From: Gluconacetobacter entanii
GTDB taxonomy: Bacteria; Pseudomonadota; Alphaproteobacteria; Acetobacterales; Acetobacteraceae
Assembly (NCBI RefSeq): GCF_003206495.1
Contig: NZ_NKUF01000026.1
Location: 1 to 43,060 of the forward strand
Direction: 5' to 3'
Length of the DNA: 43,060 nt
Below, in pieces: positions 8,115 through 15,563 of the stretch. The translations under genes and the position numbers were made by a program. The notes beneath the pieces were generated by a model, which ran no database searches, was not told the origin of the DNA, and saw nothing but the letters and a program-made list of their open reading frames with translations. Numbering within the stretch: the stretch's first letter is position 1; each line of letters starts with the position of its first letter.

Positions 8115-9608
8115 TTACGCGCCTGACAGGCCTTTCCACGCCGCAAGCGCGCGCGCCCGCCCGCCCTGAAGGTCCACGATGGGCGATGGATAGGCCACGC
8201 GCCTGCGGATCGCGGGATCGCAGGTCCATGGGGTGTGGATACATGACGTGGGCAATGGCGCGAGTTCGGGCACCCATTTGCGCACGTACGCGCCATCGGG
8301 GTCGAATTTCTGCGCCTGCAGCACGGGATTGAACACGCGGAAATAGGGCGCGGCATCCACCCCGCATCCCGCAACCCATTGCCAGTTAATGACATTACTT
8401 GCGATATCAGCATCGACCAGCGTGTCGCGGAACCATGCCTCCCCCACGCGCCAGTCCATCAGCAGGTGTTTCGTCAGGAACGACGCCACGATCATGCGCA
8501 CCCGGTTATGCATCCATCCGGTGTGCCACAACTGCCGCATGCCCGCGTCCACGATGGGGTATCCCGTGCGCCCCTGCTGCCACGCCCGCAGGTCATCGGC
8601 GTCATCGCGCCATGGCATCGCATCGAATTCGGTACGGAAATTGCCCGATACCAGTTCAGGCTGCGCATAAAGCAGGGACACCGCGAAATCGCGCCATCCC
8701 AGTTCCGACAGGAATTTCCCCAAATCCTGTTCACCCGCCCCGTCCCCCCCGCGCACGGCCGCGACGGCTTCGTGCCAGACCTGCCGGGGGGAGACATGGC
8801 CAAAGCGCAGATCCGGCGACAGGCGCGACGTCGCGGGCAGGTCCGGCCGGTCGCGCGCATCGCCATATCCCGCCAAACCATCATGGACGAAGCCGTGCAG
8901 GCGTTCGCGCGCCCGTGCCTCCCCCGGTTGCCATGCCGCGCGCAGTCCCCCGGCCCAGTCGGGCGCCACCGGGCACAGGCCAAGCGCGTCAATCCCCACG
9001 CACTGTTCCGCCCACGCGGCGGGGGGCGGGGCCGCGGGAACCTGCGCAGGCGCGGGCAGGGGCGGAAGCGGTTCGCCCATCGCACGCGCGGCACGCCACC
9101 ACGCGGTATAGACCCGGAACGCATCGCCCGTGCGGGTGCGCACCGTCCAGGGTTCATGCAGCACGCCGGCCGCAAAGCTGTGGGCCGCAACACCCGCTTC
9201 CTTCACGGCGGCCTTGATGGCGGTATCGGTTTCGCGGCCTACGGGATCATAACGGCGGTTCCACACGATTTCCGCCGCACCCGCCTGCGCCACCAGTTGC
9301 GGCACCAGCGTTGCGGCATCACCGCGCGCCACATGCAGCACCGCCCCCACCCGCACAAGGTCCGCCCGCAGCGCGCGCAAGGCCCCATCAAGCCACCATT
9401 GCGCCGCCCCGCCCAGCGCACGCGCGAACGCATGGCCCGGGTCATGCACGAACAGGCACAGCACCGGCCGCCCCGATGCGACGGCATGTGACAGGGCCGG
9501 GTTGTCCGCCAGCCTCAGGTCGTCACGAAACCAGACGATGACGGGCGCGGTAGCGCAGGGTGTCTCGGCAGGGGAAGTCGGGGGCGGGGAAGATCGGGGC
9601 ATGTCCAT
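8115..9608 (-). CDS. phrB: Deoxyribodipyrimidine photolyase (class I cryptochrome/photolyase family)
   Basis: About 497 residues. The N-terminal Rossmann-like antenna domain begins VIVWFRDDLRLADNPAL. The C-terminal FAD-binding helical domain contains GYPIVDAGMRQLW, the MHNRVRMIVASFLTKHLL segment and WQWVAGCGVDAAPYFRVFNP, all hallmarks of class I photolyases. The enzyme uses blue light to split cyclobutane pyrimidine dimers. Candidate starts are ATGs at 9653, 9608 and 9602. None has a clear ribosome binding site, and the conserved domain begins well after all three. It is convergent with the potassium channel gene, the stops being 17 bp apart, and diverges from the DUF3147 gene. Confidence 0.9.
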   Translation of the reverse strand: MDMPRSSPPPTSPAETPCATAPVIVWFRDDLRLADNPALSHAVASGRPVLCLFVHDPGHAFARALGGAAQWWLDGALRALRADLVRVGAVLHVARGDAATLVPQLVAQAGAAEIVWNRRYDPVGRETDTAIKAAVKEAGVAAHSFAAGVLHEPWTVRTRTGDAFRVYTAWWRAARAMGEPLPPLPAPAQVPAAPPPAAWAEQCVGIDALGLCPVAPDWAGGLRAAWQPGEARARERLHGFVHDGLAGYGDARDRPDLPATSRLSPDLRFGHVSPRQVWHEAVAAVRGGDGAGEQDLGKFLSELGWRDFAVSLLYAQPELVSGNFRTEFDAMPWRDDADDLRAWQQGRTGYPIVDAGMRQLWHTGWMHNRVRMIVASFLTKHLLMDWRVGEAWFRDTLVDADIASNVINWQWVAGCGVDAAPYFRVFNPVLQAQKFDPDGAYVRKWVPELAPLPTSCIHTPWTCDPAIRRRVAYPSPIVDLQGGRARALAAWKGLSGA

Positions 9609-9703
9609 TCCGGCAGTGATGGCAGGACCTGCCGGTGTGCTATACCCTTGCAAACCGTTGCAAGTGAAACCTGCCCTCTTTTCTGGATAACCGGCGCGCG
9701 CCC

Positions 9704-10051
9704 ATGTTCTTCATGTTCAAGACTGTCCTGTCGGGACTTATCATCGCCCTCGTCTCCACCATTGCGCGGCGTTATCCCGCCCTTGGCGCGCTGGTCGCAT
9801 CGCTGCCGCTGATCTCGGTGTTCGGGATGCTGTGGCTGTGGGCGGAAACAAAGGATCCGGTCCGCATGGAAACCCATGTGGAGGCGACATTCTGGTACGT
9901 CATCCCGTCGCTGCCGATGTTCCTGCTGATCCCGTACCTGATGCGCCATGGGGTCGGTTTCTATCCCGCGCTGCTGGTGGGATGCGTGCTGACCGCCGTA
10001 CTTTACATGTGGGTCACATGGTGCGCCGCGCGCATGGGCGTGAACCTGTAG
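9704..10051 (+). CDS. DUF3147 small integral membrane protein
   Basis: 115 residues with four hydrophobic segments (about 5-20, 27-45, 63-80 and 88-108). The RRYPALGALVASLPLISVFGMLWLW and FWYVIPSLPMFLLIPYLMRHG segments match the DUF3147 family, whose function is unknown. An alternative start lies at 9713, three codons in. It is divergent from phrB, and a hairpin repeat follows 9 bp after the stop. Confidence 0.8.
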   Translation: MFFMFKTVLSGLIIALVSTIARRYPALGALVASLPLISVFGMLWLWAETKDPVRMETHVEATFWYVIPSLPMFLLIPYLMRHGVGFYPALLVGCVLTAVLYMWVTWCAARMGVNL

Positions 10052-10059
10052 GGACCGGG

Positions 10060-10137
10060 AGTTTTCGGATGCCGTGTCCTTTAGGGAAATGTGGCGTTCC
10101 CTGAAGCTTTTTGAAAAAGCTTCACCAGAAACTTCTA
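10060..10137 (+). repeat. Bipartite hairpin repeat, copy 3 (left hairpin decayed)
   Basis: The left part has lost most of the GCCGCC pairing. The GAAGCTTTTT/AAAAAGCTTC hairpin and the CACCAGAAACTT end are intact. It sits 9 bp beyond the DUF3147 stop, between convergent genes. Confidence 0.8.
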
Positions 10138-10145
10138 TAAATTCT

Positions 10146-10174
10146 ATCCGATATTTTTAAATATCCTTTCGGAT
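10146..10174. terminator. AT-rich inverted repeat between convergent genes
   Basis: The arms GATATTT (10150-10156) and AAATATC (10159-10165) lie inside outer arms ATCCG (10146-10150) and CGGAT (10170-10174), and are followed by a run of T residues. Together with repeat copy 3 it may end transcripts from either side. Confidence 0.4.
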
Positions 10175-10218
10175 ACATCTTTTTTCAGAAATATCCGTCC
10201 GGACAGACGCCTTCCCCG

Positions 10219-10557
10219 TCAGGGGGAGGCAGGCGGGGATGCGTGCGCCGGGACCGTGGCCTGCACGTTCTGCCCGACAGGGGCGGCCTGGGGCGTGTTC
10301 TCCGGCTCCTCGAACATCGCGCGACAGCCAGGGGAAAGCTTGTCGAGCTTGCTTTCAAGACATTCCTCCATCAACTGTTCATTGGGGATGTCCATGAAAC
10401 ACAGCCTGAAGACATCCTTCTTGCACGCCGATGCCTGGTCCTCCCGCCCGGCGGCGGCGTGGGCGGGCAGGGCCTGCGTCATGCCCCAGAACATCGTGAC
10501 GAGTGCGCACGCCATGATGCGCAGGTCGTGATGTCCGGTTTCATGATGACGCAGCAT
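10219..10557 (-). CDS. Secreted cysteine-rich repeat protein
   Basis: 112 residues with a signal peptide ending near AHAAA (about residue 35). The mature part carries one cysteine-rich module with the pattern ACKKDVFRLC, then ECLESKLDKLSPGCRAMF, seen in small exported alphaproteobacterial Cys-rich repeat proteins. The four cysteines probably form two disulphides in the periplasm. The C-terminal tail is rich in Pro, Ala and Val. The start is fixed by a strong AAGGAGG 5-10 bp upstream of the ATG at 10557, although the frame is open to 10707. Function unknown. Confidence 0.75.
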   Translation of the reverse strand: MLRHHETGHHDLRIMACALVTMFWGMTQALPAHAAAGREDQASACKKDVFRLCFMDIPNEQLMEECLESKLDKLSPGCRAMFEEPENTPQAAPVGQNVQATVPAHASPPASP

Positions 10558-10843
10558 GTCTTGATCCTCCTTGAAAAAATGGGCCGTGGGAAACGGGCCT
10601 GAAATGGGGCATGCGCGATGGAGGTCCCGGTGCGCGGCAGGCGGCGCAATACGACGCGACAACATGGGCCGGACCGCCATCCGGGGCGCGGCGGGACGTG
10701 TGTCCAACGCGGAACATGTCGAAAAGTTTCCCGATTATTACGTGAAAATCCAGGAAATAACATCATTTATCTGTGATGATACGCATCCCCGCCTGCCTGC
10801 GTTGACACCCCACACCACAACCAGCACCGAAAGGAACGGCATC

Positions 10844-11200
10844 ATGGCCAACGAAACAGCCACTCAACTGGGGAATGCGGCAGGCAAGGTTGCGGACGTC
10901 CTGACGGGCGCACGGACGGACAAGTCCGGCCTGATGAGCGCGATGATCGAATATATGGGCGCACGCAACGGCACCGGACGCCGCATCCTGCATGAACGCG
11001 CCCGCAACGAAGGGCTGGAGCCGACCGTGCGGCAGTGGGAGGCCGCCCCCTCCCCCGCGCCGACGCAGGCGGACGTCGTGACAAAGCTGCTGCCCGCCGA
11101 CGTGATCGACCATTTTTCCCGCCAGACGGGACTGTCACACGCGGCGACCATCGCGGGACTGGCGGACCTGCTGCCCCACCTGTCGCGGCTGGATGGCTGA
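10844..11200 (+). CDS. YidB/DUF937-like protein
   Basis: 118 residues, mostly helical. The N-terminal Gly/Ala-rich part and the C-terminal segment VVTKLLPADVIDHFSRQTGLSHAATIAGLADLLPHLSRL resemble YidB/DUF937 proteins, in which a helix pair ends in LaxLLPxll. Function unknown and probably cytoplasmic. An AAGGAA ribosome binding site about 8 bp before the ATG at 10844 sets the start. It precedes an SDR gene on the same strand by 113 bp. Confidence 0.6.
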   Translation: MANETATQLGNAAGKVADVLTGARTDKSGLMSAMIEYMGARNGTGRRILHERARNEGLEPTVRQWEAAPSPAPTQADVVTKLLPADVIDHFSRQTGLSHAATIAGLADLLPHLSRLDG

Positions 11201-11313
11201 CGGCGCGCATGGGAAAATGGGGCATGTGGGATGCAGCCATCCCCCTTGCGCGGCGGGGTCATTGACGCGACCGTATGCGTCACACGACGGACCGACGCAT
11301 CACGGAGACGACC

Positions 11314-12072
11314 ATGACCACCACCGACACCCAACACGACAAGAGGGCCATCATCGTGACGGGAGGCAGCCGTGGCATCGGCCATGCGATCTGCCGCCTG
11401 CTGGCGTCCCATGGCTATCCCGTGGAGATCAACTACAGCCACACCGCCGCCCCGGCGGAGGAACTGGCCGCCAGCATCCGCGCACAGGGGGGCCATGCCG
11501 TGGCGATTGCCGCGAACGTGGCCGACCCGGCGCAGATCACCGCCCTGTTCGACCGCGCCACGCGCGAACTCGGCCCGCTGGGCGGACTGGTCAACAATGC
11601 AGGCGTCACGGGGACGAAGGTCCGCGTGGATGAACAGACGGCCGAAACACTCGACGCCCTGTTCGACATCAACGTGCGTGGCAGCATGCTGGCGGCGGGC
11701 GAGGCCGTGCGCCGCCTGTCCACGCGCCATGGCGGACAGGGCGGCAGCATCGTCAACCTGTCCTCGGTCGCGGCGCGCCTGGGCGGCCTGCCGGGACTGG
11801 TCCCCTATGCCGCGACCAAGGCCGCGATCGAGACCTTCACCCGCGGACTGGCCAACGAGGTCGCGCGGGAGGGCGTGCGCGTCAACGCCGTCGCCCCCGG
11901 CCTGACGGCGACCGACATGGTCCCCCCGGAAACCGAGGCCCTGGTGGACAAGGTCGTGCCGATGGGCCGCACCGGCCATCCCGACGAAATCGCGCAGGCG
12001 GTGCTGTTCCTGATCTCCCCCGCATCTTCGTACATGACCGGCAGCATCATGACAGTTTCGGGCGGACGCTGA
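11314..12072 (+). CDS. Short-chain dehydrogenase/reductase (FabG-like)
   Basis: 252 residues of the classical SDR type. It has the cofactor loop TGGSRGIG (16-23), NNAG (94-97), the catalytic Ser of NLSS (150-151), the YxxxK pair Tyr165 and Lys169, and a C-terminal GSIMTVSGGR segment typical of FabG-like reductases. Residues after the glycine loop suggest NADP(H) preference, an inference only. The substrate cannot be assigned. GGAG lies 6 bp before the ATG at 11314, while an upstream ATG at 11275 lacks a site. The haem-monooxygenase gene follows after 43 bp, so the two probably form an operon. Confidence 0.88.
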   Translation: MTTTDTQHDKRAIIVTGGSRGIGHAICRLLASHGYPVEINYSHTAAPAEELAASIRAQGGHAVAIAANVADPAQITALFDRATRELGPLGGLVNNAGVTGTKVRVDEQTAETLDALFDINVRGSMLAAGEAVRRLSTRHGGQGGSIVNLSSVAARLGGLPGLVPYAATKAAIETFTRGLANEVAREGVRVNAVAPGLTATDMVPPETEALVDKVVPMGRTGHPDEIAQAVLFLISPASSYMTGSIMTVSGGR

Positions 12073-12115
12073 TACACTGCCACCCATTGCAGCCATCCCG
12101 AGGAGATCGCAGCAC

Positions 12116-12451
12116 ATGTATATTGCCATGAACCGATTCCGCATTCCCCCCGAAAACGAGGACGCCTTTCGCGAACGCTGGCTGGGGCGCGAAGTCCACC
12201 TGCATACCGTGCCCGGCTTCATCAGTTTCCAGCTACTCGCCGGTCCGCGTCACGACGACTACATCCTGTATGCCTCCCACACCATCTGGCAGTCCCGCGC
12301 CGCATTTGAAAACTGGACCCGTTCGGACGAATTCCGCGCCGCCCACGCCAGCGCGGGCACGAAGAAACCGCTGATGATCGGCCCGCCCGTATTCGAAGGC
12401 TTCGATGTGGTACAGAACATCGTCGCGCGCATGCCCGACGGCGAGGGCTGA
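12116..12451 (+). CDS. IsdG/IsdI-like haem-degrading monooxygenase (ABM fold)
   Basis: 111 residues, a single ABM ferredoxin-like domain. It aligns closely with staphylococcal IsdG/IsdI, with AMNRF matching AENRL and WQSRAAFENWTRSDEFRAAH matching the IsdG helix. The catalytic triad Asn6, Trp67 and His77 is present at the IsdG positions. The expected role is to open haem and release iron in the cytoplasm. GAGGAG upstream of the ATG supports the start. It is downstream of the SDR gene and 3 kb from a TonB-dependent siderophore receptor. ABM-domain quinol monooxygenases are the main alternative, but the intact triad favours haem. Confidence 0.8.
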   Translation: MYIAMNRFRIPPENEDAFRERWLGREVHLHTVPGFISFQLLAGPRHDDYILYASHTIWQSRAAFENWTRSDEFRAAHASAGTKKPLMIGPPVFEGFDVVQNIVARMPDGEG

Positions 12452-12596
12452 GGCCACAGGCCCCGCCCCATCCTGTCACATTTGCGCGCGGCACGCGGAA
12501 TGTTACGTTTCCATGCCCGCGCGCATCCCGTATGATCGGCCCCTGCGCGGGGCCACGGGTTCCGTCTCCTTTCCCGGACCACAGGAACCCATCGCC

Positions 12597-13790
12597 ATGT
12601 CCCCAGCCGCCCTGTCACGTCGCAGCCTCCTCCTTGGCGGGGTCACGGCGGCGGGACTGATGACGGCGCGCGCACGGGCCGGCACGCCCGCCCCGCTGGC
12701 GCAACCGCCCAGCGTGGTCACCACCCCGCCGCGGCAGTGGGGGCCGCATGCCCCGGCGCCCTACCTGCCGGATCCGGATATCCTTGCGATTGACCCGTCA
12801 TTTTCCAACCTTGTCTATGGCAACGCCAACATCCGGCTGGCATGGCGGGGTGGCGACTGGCTGGAAGGTCCGGCGTGGAGCACGCAGGGACGTTTCCTGC
12901 TGCTGAGTGACACGATCCGCGCGCAGCAGTACCGTTACCTGTGGGAGACGGGGACGGTTTCGGTCTTTCGTGACTATTCCTACAACAGCAACGGCAACAC
13001 GTTCGATGCCGAAGGCCGCCTGATCAGTTGCGAACACGGCATGCGGCGGGTCGTGCGCTGGGAACATGACGGGTCGTGCAGCGTGCTGGCGGACCGGTAC
13101 CAGGGCGCGCCGCTCAATTCCCCCAACGACGTCGTGGTCCATCCCGATGGCGGCATCTGGTTCACCGACCCCGGATATGGCGACACCATCGTCGAAGGCC
13201 ACCCCGACGCGCCGGGGGGACGTGCCAACCGCATGGGCCGCGAACGCTGGGCCATGGACGGGGAGGTCGTGGCCCAGTTCGCAGGCCATGCGCGGCAGGA
13301 CGACCATGTCTTTCGCATCGACCCGCACACCGGCGAACTGCGCGCCATCCTGACGCAGCAGCAGCTTGCGGGGCCGAACGGGCTGTGCTTTTCGCCTGAT
13401 GGCAGCATCCTTTACGTGATTTCCAGCGGCGCGGGACCGGGACAGGACGGCCCCGGCGGGGACCAGCGCATCCATGCCTATGACCTGAAGGACGGGGAAG
13501 TGCGCAATGGCCGCGTGTTCGCGGACATGATGCTCGACGGACACCAGTTGGGACCGGATGGCATGCGCGCGGACATCTTTGGCAACCTGTGGTGCGGCGC
13601 GGGCGGGCCGCTCGGCCTGTGCGGCGTCGTGGTCTACAGCCCCGCCGGGCGCATGATCGGACGGCTGCGCCTGCCGCGCGGGGTGTCGAACCTGACCTTT
13701 GGCGGGCCAAAGCGCGACACCCTGTTCATGTGCGCGGCCGATGCGCTGTTTACGCTGGTGGTCAACACGCAGGGCGCGGGCCTGTCCTGA
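12597..13790 (+). CDS. Tat-exported SMP-30/gluconolactonase-family protein
   Basis: 397 residues. A twin-arginine signal (SRRSLLLGG, Arg8-Arg9) and an Ala-rich cleavage region indicate Tat export. The mature six-bladed propeller keeps SMP-30 metal-site motifs: LEGPAW (Glu90), NSPNDVVVHPDG (Asn177/Asp178), GPNGLCFSPDG and PDGMRADIFGNLWCG. Family members hydrolyse sugar lactones such as glucono-1,5-lactone, which fits periplasmic glucose oxidation in acetic acid bacteria. The exact lactone is inferred. AGGAA lies about 9 bp upstream of the ATG. The frame is open upstream to 12405, but this overlaps the preceding gene. It is convergent with fumC, with a palindromic repeat between. Confidence 0.85.
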   Translation: MSPAALSRRSLLLGGVTAAGLMTARARAGTPAPLAQPPSVVTTPPRQWGPHAPAPYLPDPDILAIDPSFSNLVYGNANIRLAWRGGDWLEGPAWSTQGRFLLLSDTIRAQQYRYLWETGTVSVFRDYSYNSNGNTFDAEGRLISCEHGMRRVVRWEHDGSCSVLADRYQGAPLNSPNDVVVHPDGGIWFTDPGYGDTIVEGHPDAPGGRANRMGRERWAMDGEVVAQFAGHARQDDHVFRIDPHTGELRAILTQQQLAGPNGLCFSPDGSILYVISSGAGPGQDGPGGDQRIHAYDLKDGEVRNGRVFADMMLDGHQLGPDGMRADIFGNLWCGAGGPLGLCGVVVYSPAGRMIGRLRLPRGVSNLTFGGPKRDTLFMCAADALFTLVVNTQGAGLS

Positions 13791-13792
13791 CC

Positions 13793-14004
13793 CCCTGAAT
13801 TCGTTAAAACTCCTGGTTCCCAAAGGGTAATACCCTTTGGTGGGGGTGCGGGGGCAACGCCTCCGAGACAACGATGCATGCAGCATCCGGGCTCCGCCCG
13901 GACTCGGCAGGGATCGCGATCCCTGCACCCTGATTCGCTTAAAAGTCCTGGTTTCCAAAGGGCAATGCCCTTTGGTGGGGGTGCGGTGGCAAAGCCCCTG
14001 ACCT
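13793..14004. repeat. Palindromic interspersed element, copy A (contains two direct repeats)
   Basis: Two similar units of about 70 bp (about 13793-13863 and 13929-14000) each carry a perfect hairpin: CCAAAGGG/CCCTTTGG at 13820-13840 and CCAAAGGGC/GCCCTTTGG at 13955-13975. Between them lies the exact 20-bp palindrome GCAGGGATCGCGATCCCTGC (13907-13926). An inverted relative occurs at 25379-25562. The element fills the gap between the convergent lactonase and fumC genes, so the hairpins probably terminate both. Confidence 0.8.
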
Positions 14005-14012
14005 TCTTTGTC

Positions 14013-15461
14013 CTATGCCCCGCCAACCCCATGCCCGACCATCGCCATCGGGTTGACAAGGCGGTCGAACGTCGCCCCGTCCACCAGTCCCGACGCCAGC
14101 GCGGCCTCACGCAGGGTGATGTCCTGCTCCATCGCCCGGTGCGCAATGGCGGAGGCATTGTCGTAGCCGATTTCGGGACTCAGCGCGGTGACCAGCATGA
14201 CCGACCCTTCGACATACTGGCGGATGCGCTTGAGGTTCAGGCGCGTCCCCTCCACCGAGAACACGCGGAAATTGTGGCACCCGTCGGCAAGGATGCGGAT
14301 TGCATGGATCACGTTGGCCACGATCACCGGACGCATCACGTTCAGGTCCAGTTGCCCCTGGCTTCCGGCAAAGGACACGGTGGCGTCATTGCCCATGACC
14401 TGCGTGCAGATCATCACCATCGCCTCGCACTGGGTCGGGTTGACCTTGCCGGGCATGATGGATGAGCCGGGTTCATTTTCCGGCAGGTGCAGTTCCCCCA
14501 GGCCACAGCGCGGGCCGGAGCCAAGCCAGCGCATGTCGTTGGCGATCTTCATCAGCGCCACGGCCACTCCGCGCAGCGCGGCCGACACCCGCACCATGGC
14601 GTCCAGCCCGCCAAGGGCCGCGAACTTGTTGGGCGCGGTGACGAATTCCCGCCCCGTCAGGGCCGCGATCCGCTGCGCAATGGCACGGCTGAATCCCGGC
14701 GGTGCGTTCAGGCCCGTGCCCACGGCCGTCCCCCCCGCCGCAAGCTGCAGCACGCCGCCACGCGCGGCCTTTACCGCATCCAGCGCATCCTCCAACTGGC
14801 ACGCCCAGCCGGACCATTCCTGTCCCACCGTCAGCGGCACCGCATCCTGCAGGTGCGTGCGCCCGATCTTGACCACGTCATGCCATTCCTCCGCCTTGGC
14901 GCGCAGGGCGGCAATCAGTTCCTCCACACGCGGCATCAGGCGGTCGTCGATTTCCAGCAGGGTGGCGACATGCATGGCGGTGGGAAAGGAATCGTTGCTC
15001 GACTGTCCCATATTCACGTCATCATTGGGATGGACCGGGGTCTTGGACCCCAGCACACCCCCCAGAAGCTGGATCGCACGGTTGGCAATCACCTCGTTGA
15101 CGTTCATGTTGGTCTGCGTGCCCGATCCGGTCTGCCAGACGAACAGGGGGAATTCGCTATCCAGCGCGCCACTTGCGACCTCGTCGGCGGCACGGCAGAT
15201 GGCGTCGGCCTTCCATTGCGGCAGGCGGCCATCGGCGGCATTCACCAGCGCCGCCGCCTTCTTCACGATGCCATAGGCATGGCAGACCTCGATCGGCATG
15301 TGGTCGCGGCCGATGGAGAAATGCACAAGGCTGCGCTGCGTCTGCGCACCCCAGTAATGGTCGGCGGGGACGTCGATGTCACCCATCGAATCACGTTCGC
15401 GACGCAGGCCGGTGGCCTTGATGCCAATGGGACAGTCGATCAGTTTCGGCGGCTGGGTCAT
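14013..15461 (-). CDS. fumC: Class II fumarate hydratase
   Basis: 482 residues of the iron-independent fumarase/aspartase fold. Signatures include TGSGTQTNMNVNEV, HPNDDVNMGQSSND, the catalytic His in GRTHLQDAVPLT and the flexible serine loop GSSIMPGKVNPTQCEA. It interconverts fumarate and malate as a cytoplasmic homotetramer. It is slightly longer than E. coli FumC (467). AGGAAGGAA upstream supports the ATG at 15461. It lies 102 bp downstream of the TonB receptor gene on the same strand, a gap containing a GC-rich hairpin. Iron-free fumarase next to an iron-uptake receptor may reflect iron-sparing regulation, which is inference. Confidence 0.95.
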   Translation of the reverse strand: MTQPPKLIDCPIGIKATGLRRERDSMGDIDVPADHYWGAQTQRSLVHFSIGRDHMPIEVCHAYGIVKKAAALVNAADGRLPQWKADAICRAADEVASGALDSEFPLFVWQTGSGTQTNMNVNEVIANRAIQLLGGVLGSKTPVHPNDDVNMGQSSNDSFPTAMHVATLLEIDDRLMPRVEELIAALRAKAEEWHDVVKIGRTHLQDAVPLTVGQEWSGWACQLEDALDAVKAARGGVLQLAAGGTAVGTGLNAPPGFSRAIAQRIAALTGREFVTAPNKFAALGGLDAMVRVSAALRGVAVALMKIANDMRWLGSGPRCGLGELHLPENEPGSSIMPGKVNPTQCEAMVMICTQVMGNDATVSFAGSQGQLDLNVMRPVIVANVIHAIRILADGCHNFRVFSVEGTRLNLKRIRQYVEGSVMLVTALSPEIGYDNASAIAHRAMEQDITLREAALASGLVDGATFDRLVNPMAMVGHGVGGA

Positions 15462-15520
15462 GGGGGACGTTCCTTCCTGTGGTTTTCAGGAAATATGGGA
15501 ACGCCTGCCGCCCGATACGC

Positions 15521-15552
15521 CCCCACGCACCATCACAAGCCGGTGCGCGGGG
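15521..15552 (-). terminator. GC-rich hairpin after TonB receptor gene
   Basis: The arms CCCCACGCACC (15521-15531) and GGTGCGCGGGG (15542-15552) pair with one mismatch around a 10-nt loop, 12 bp past the receptor's stop codon. There is no T-run, so it may attenuate rather than fully stop transcription into fumC. Confidence 0.5.
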
Positions 15553-15563
15553 GAAACAGCGGA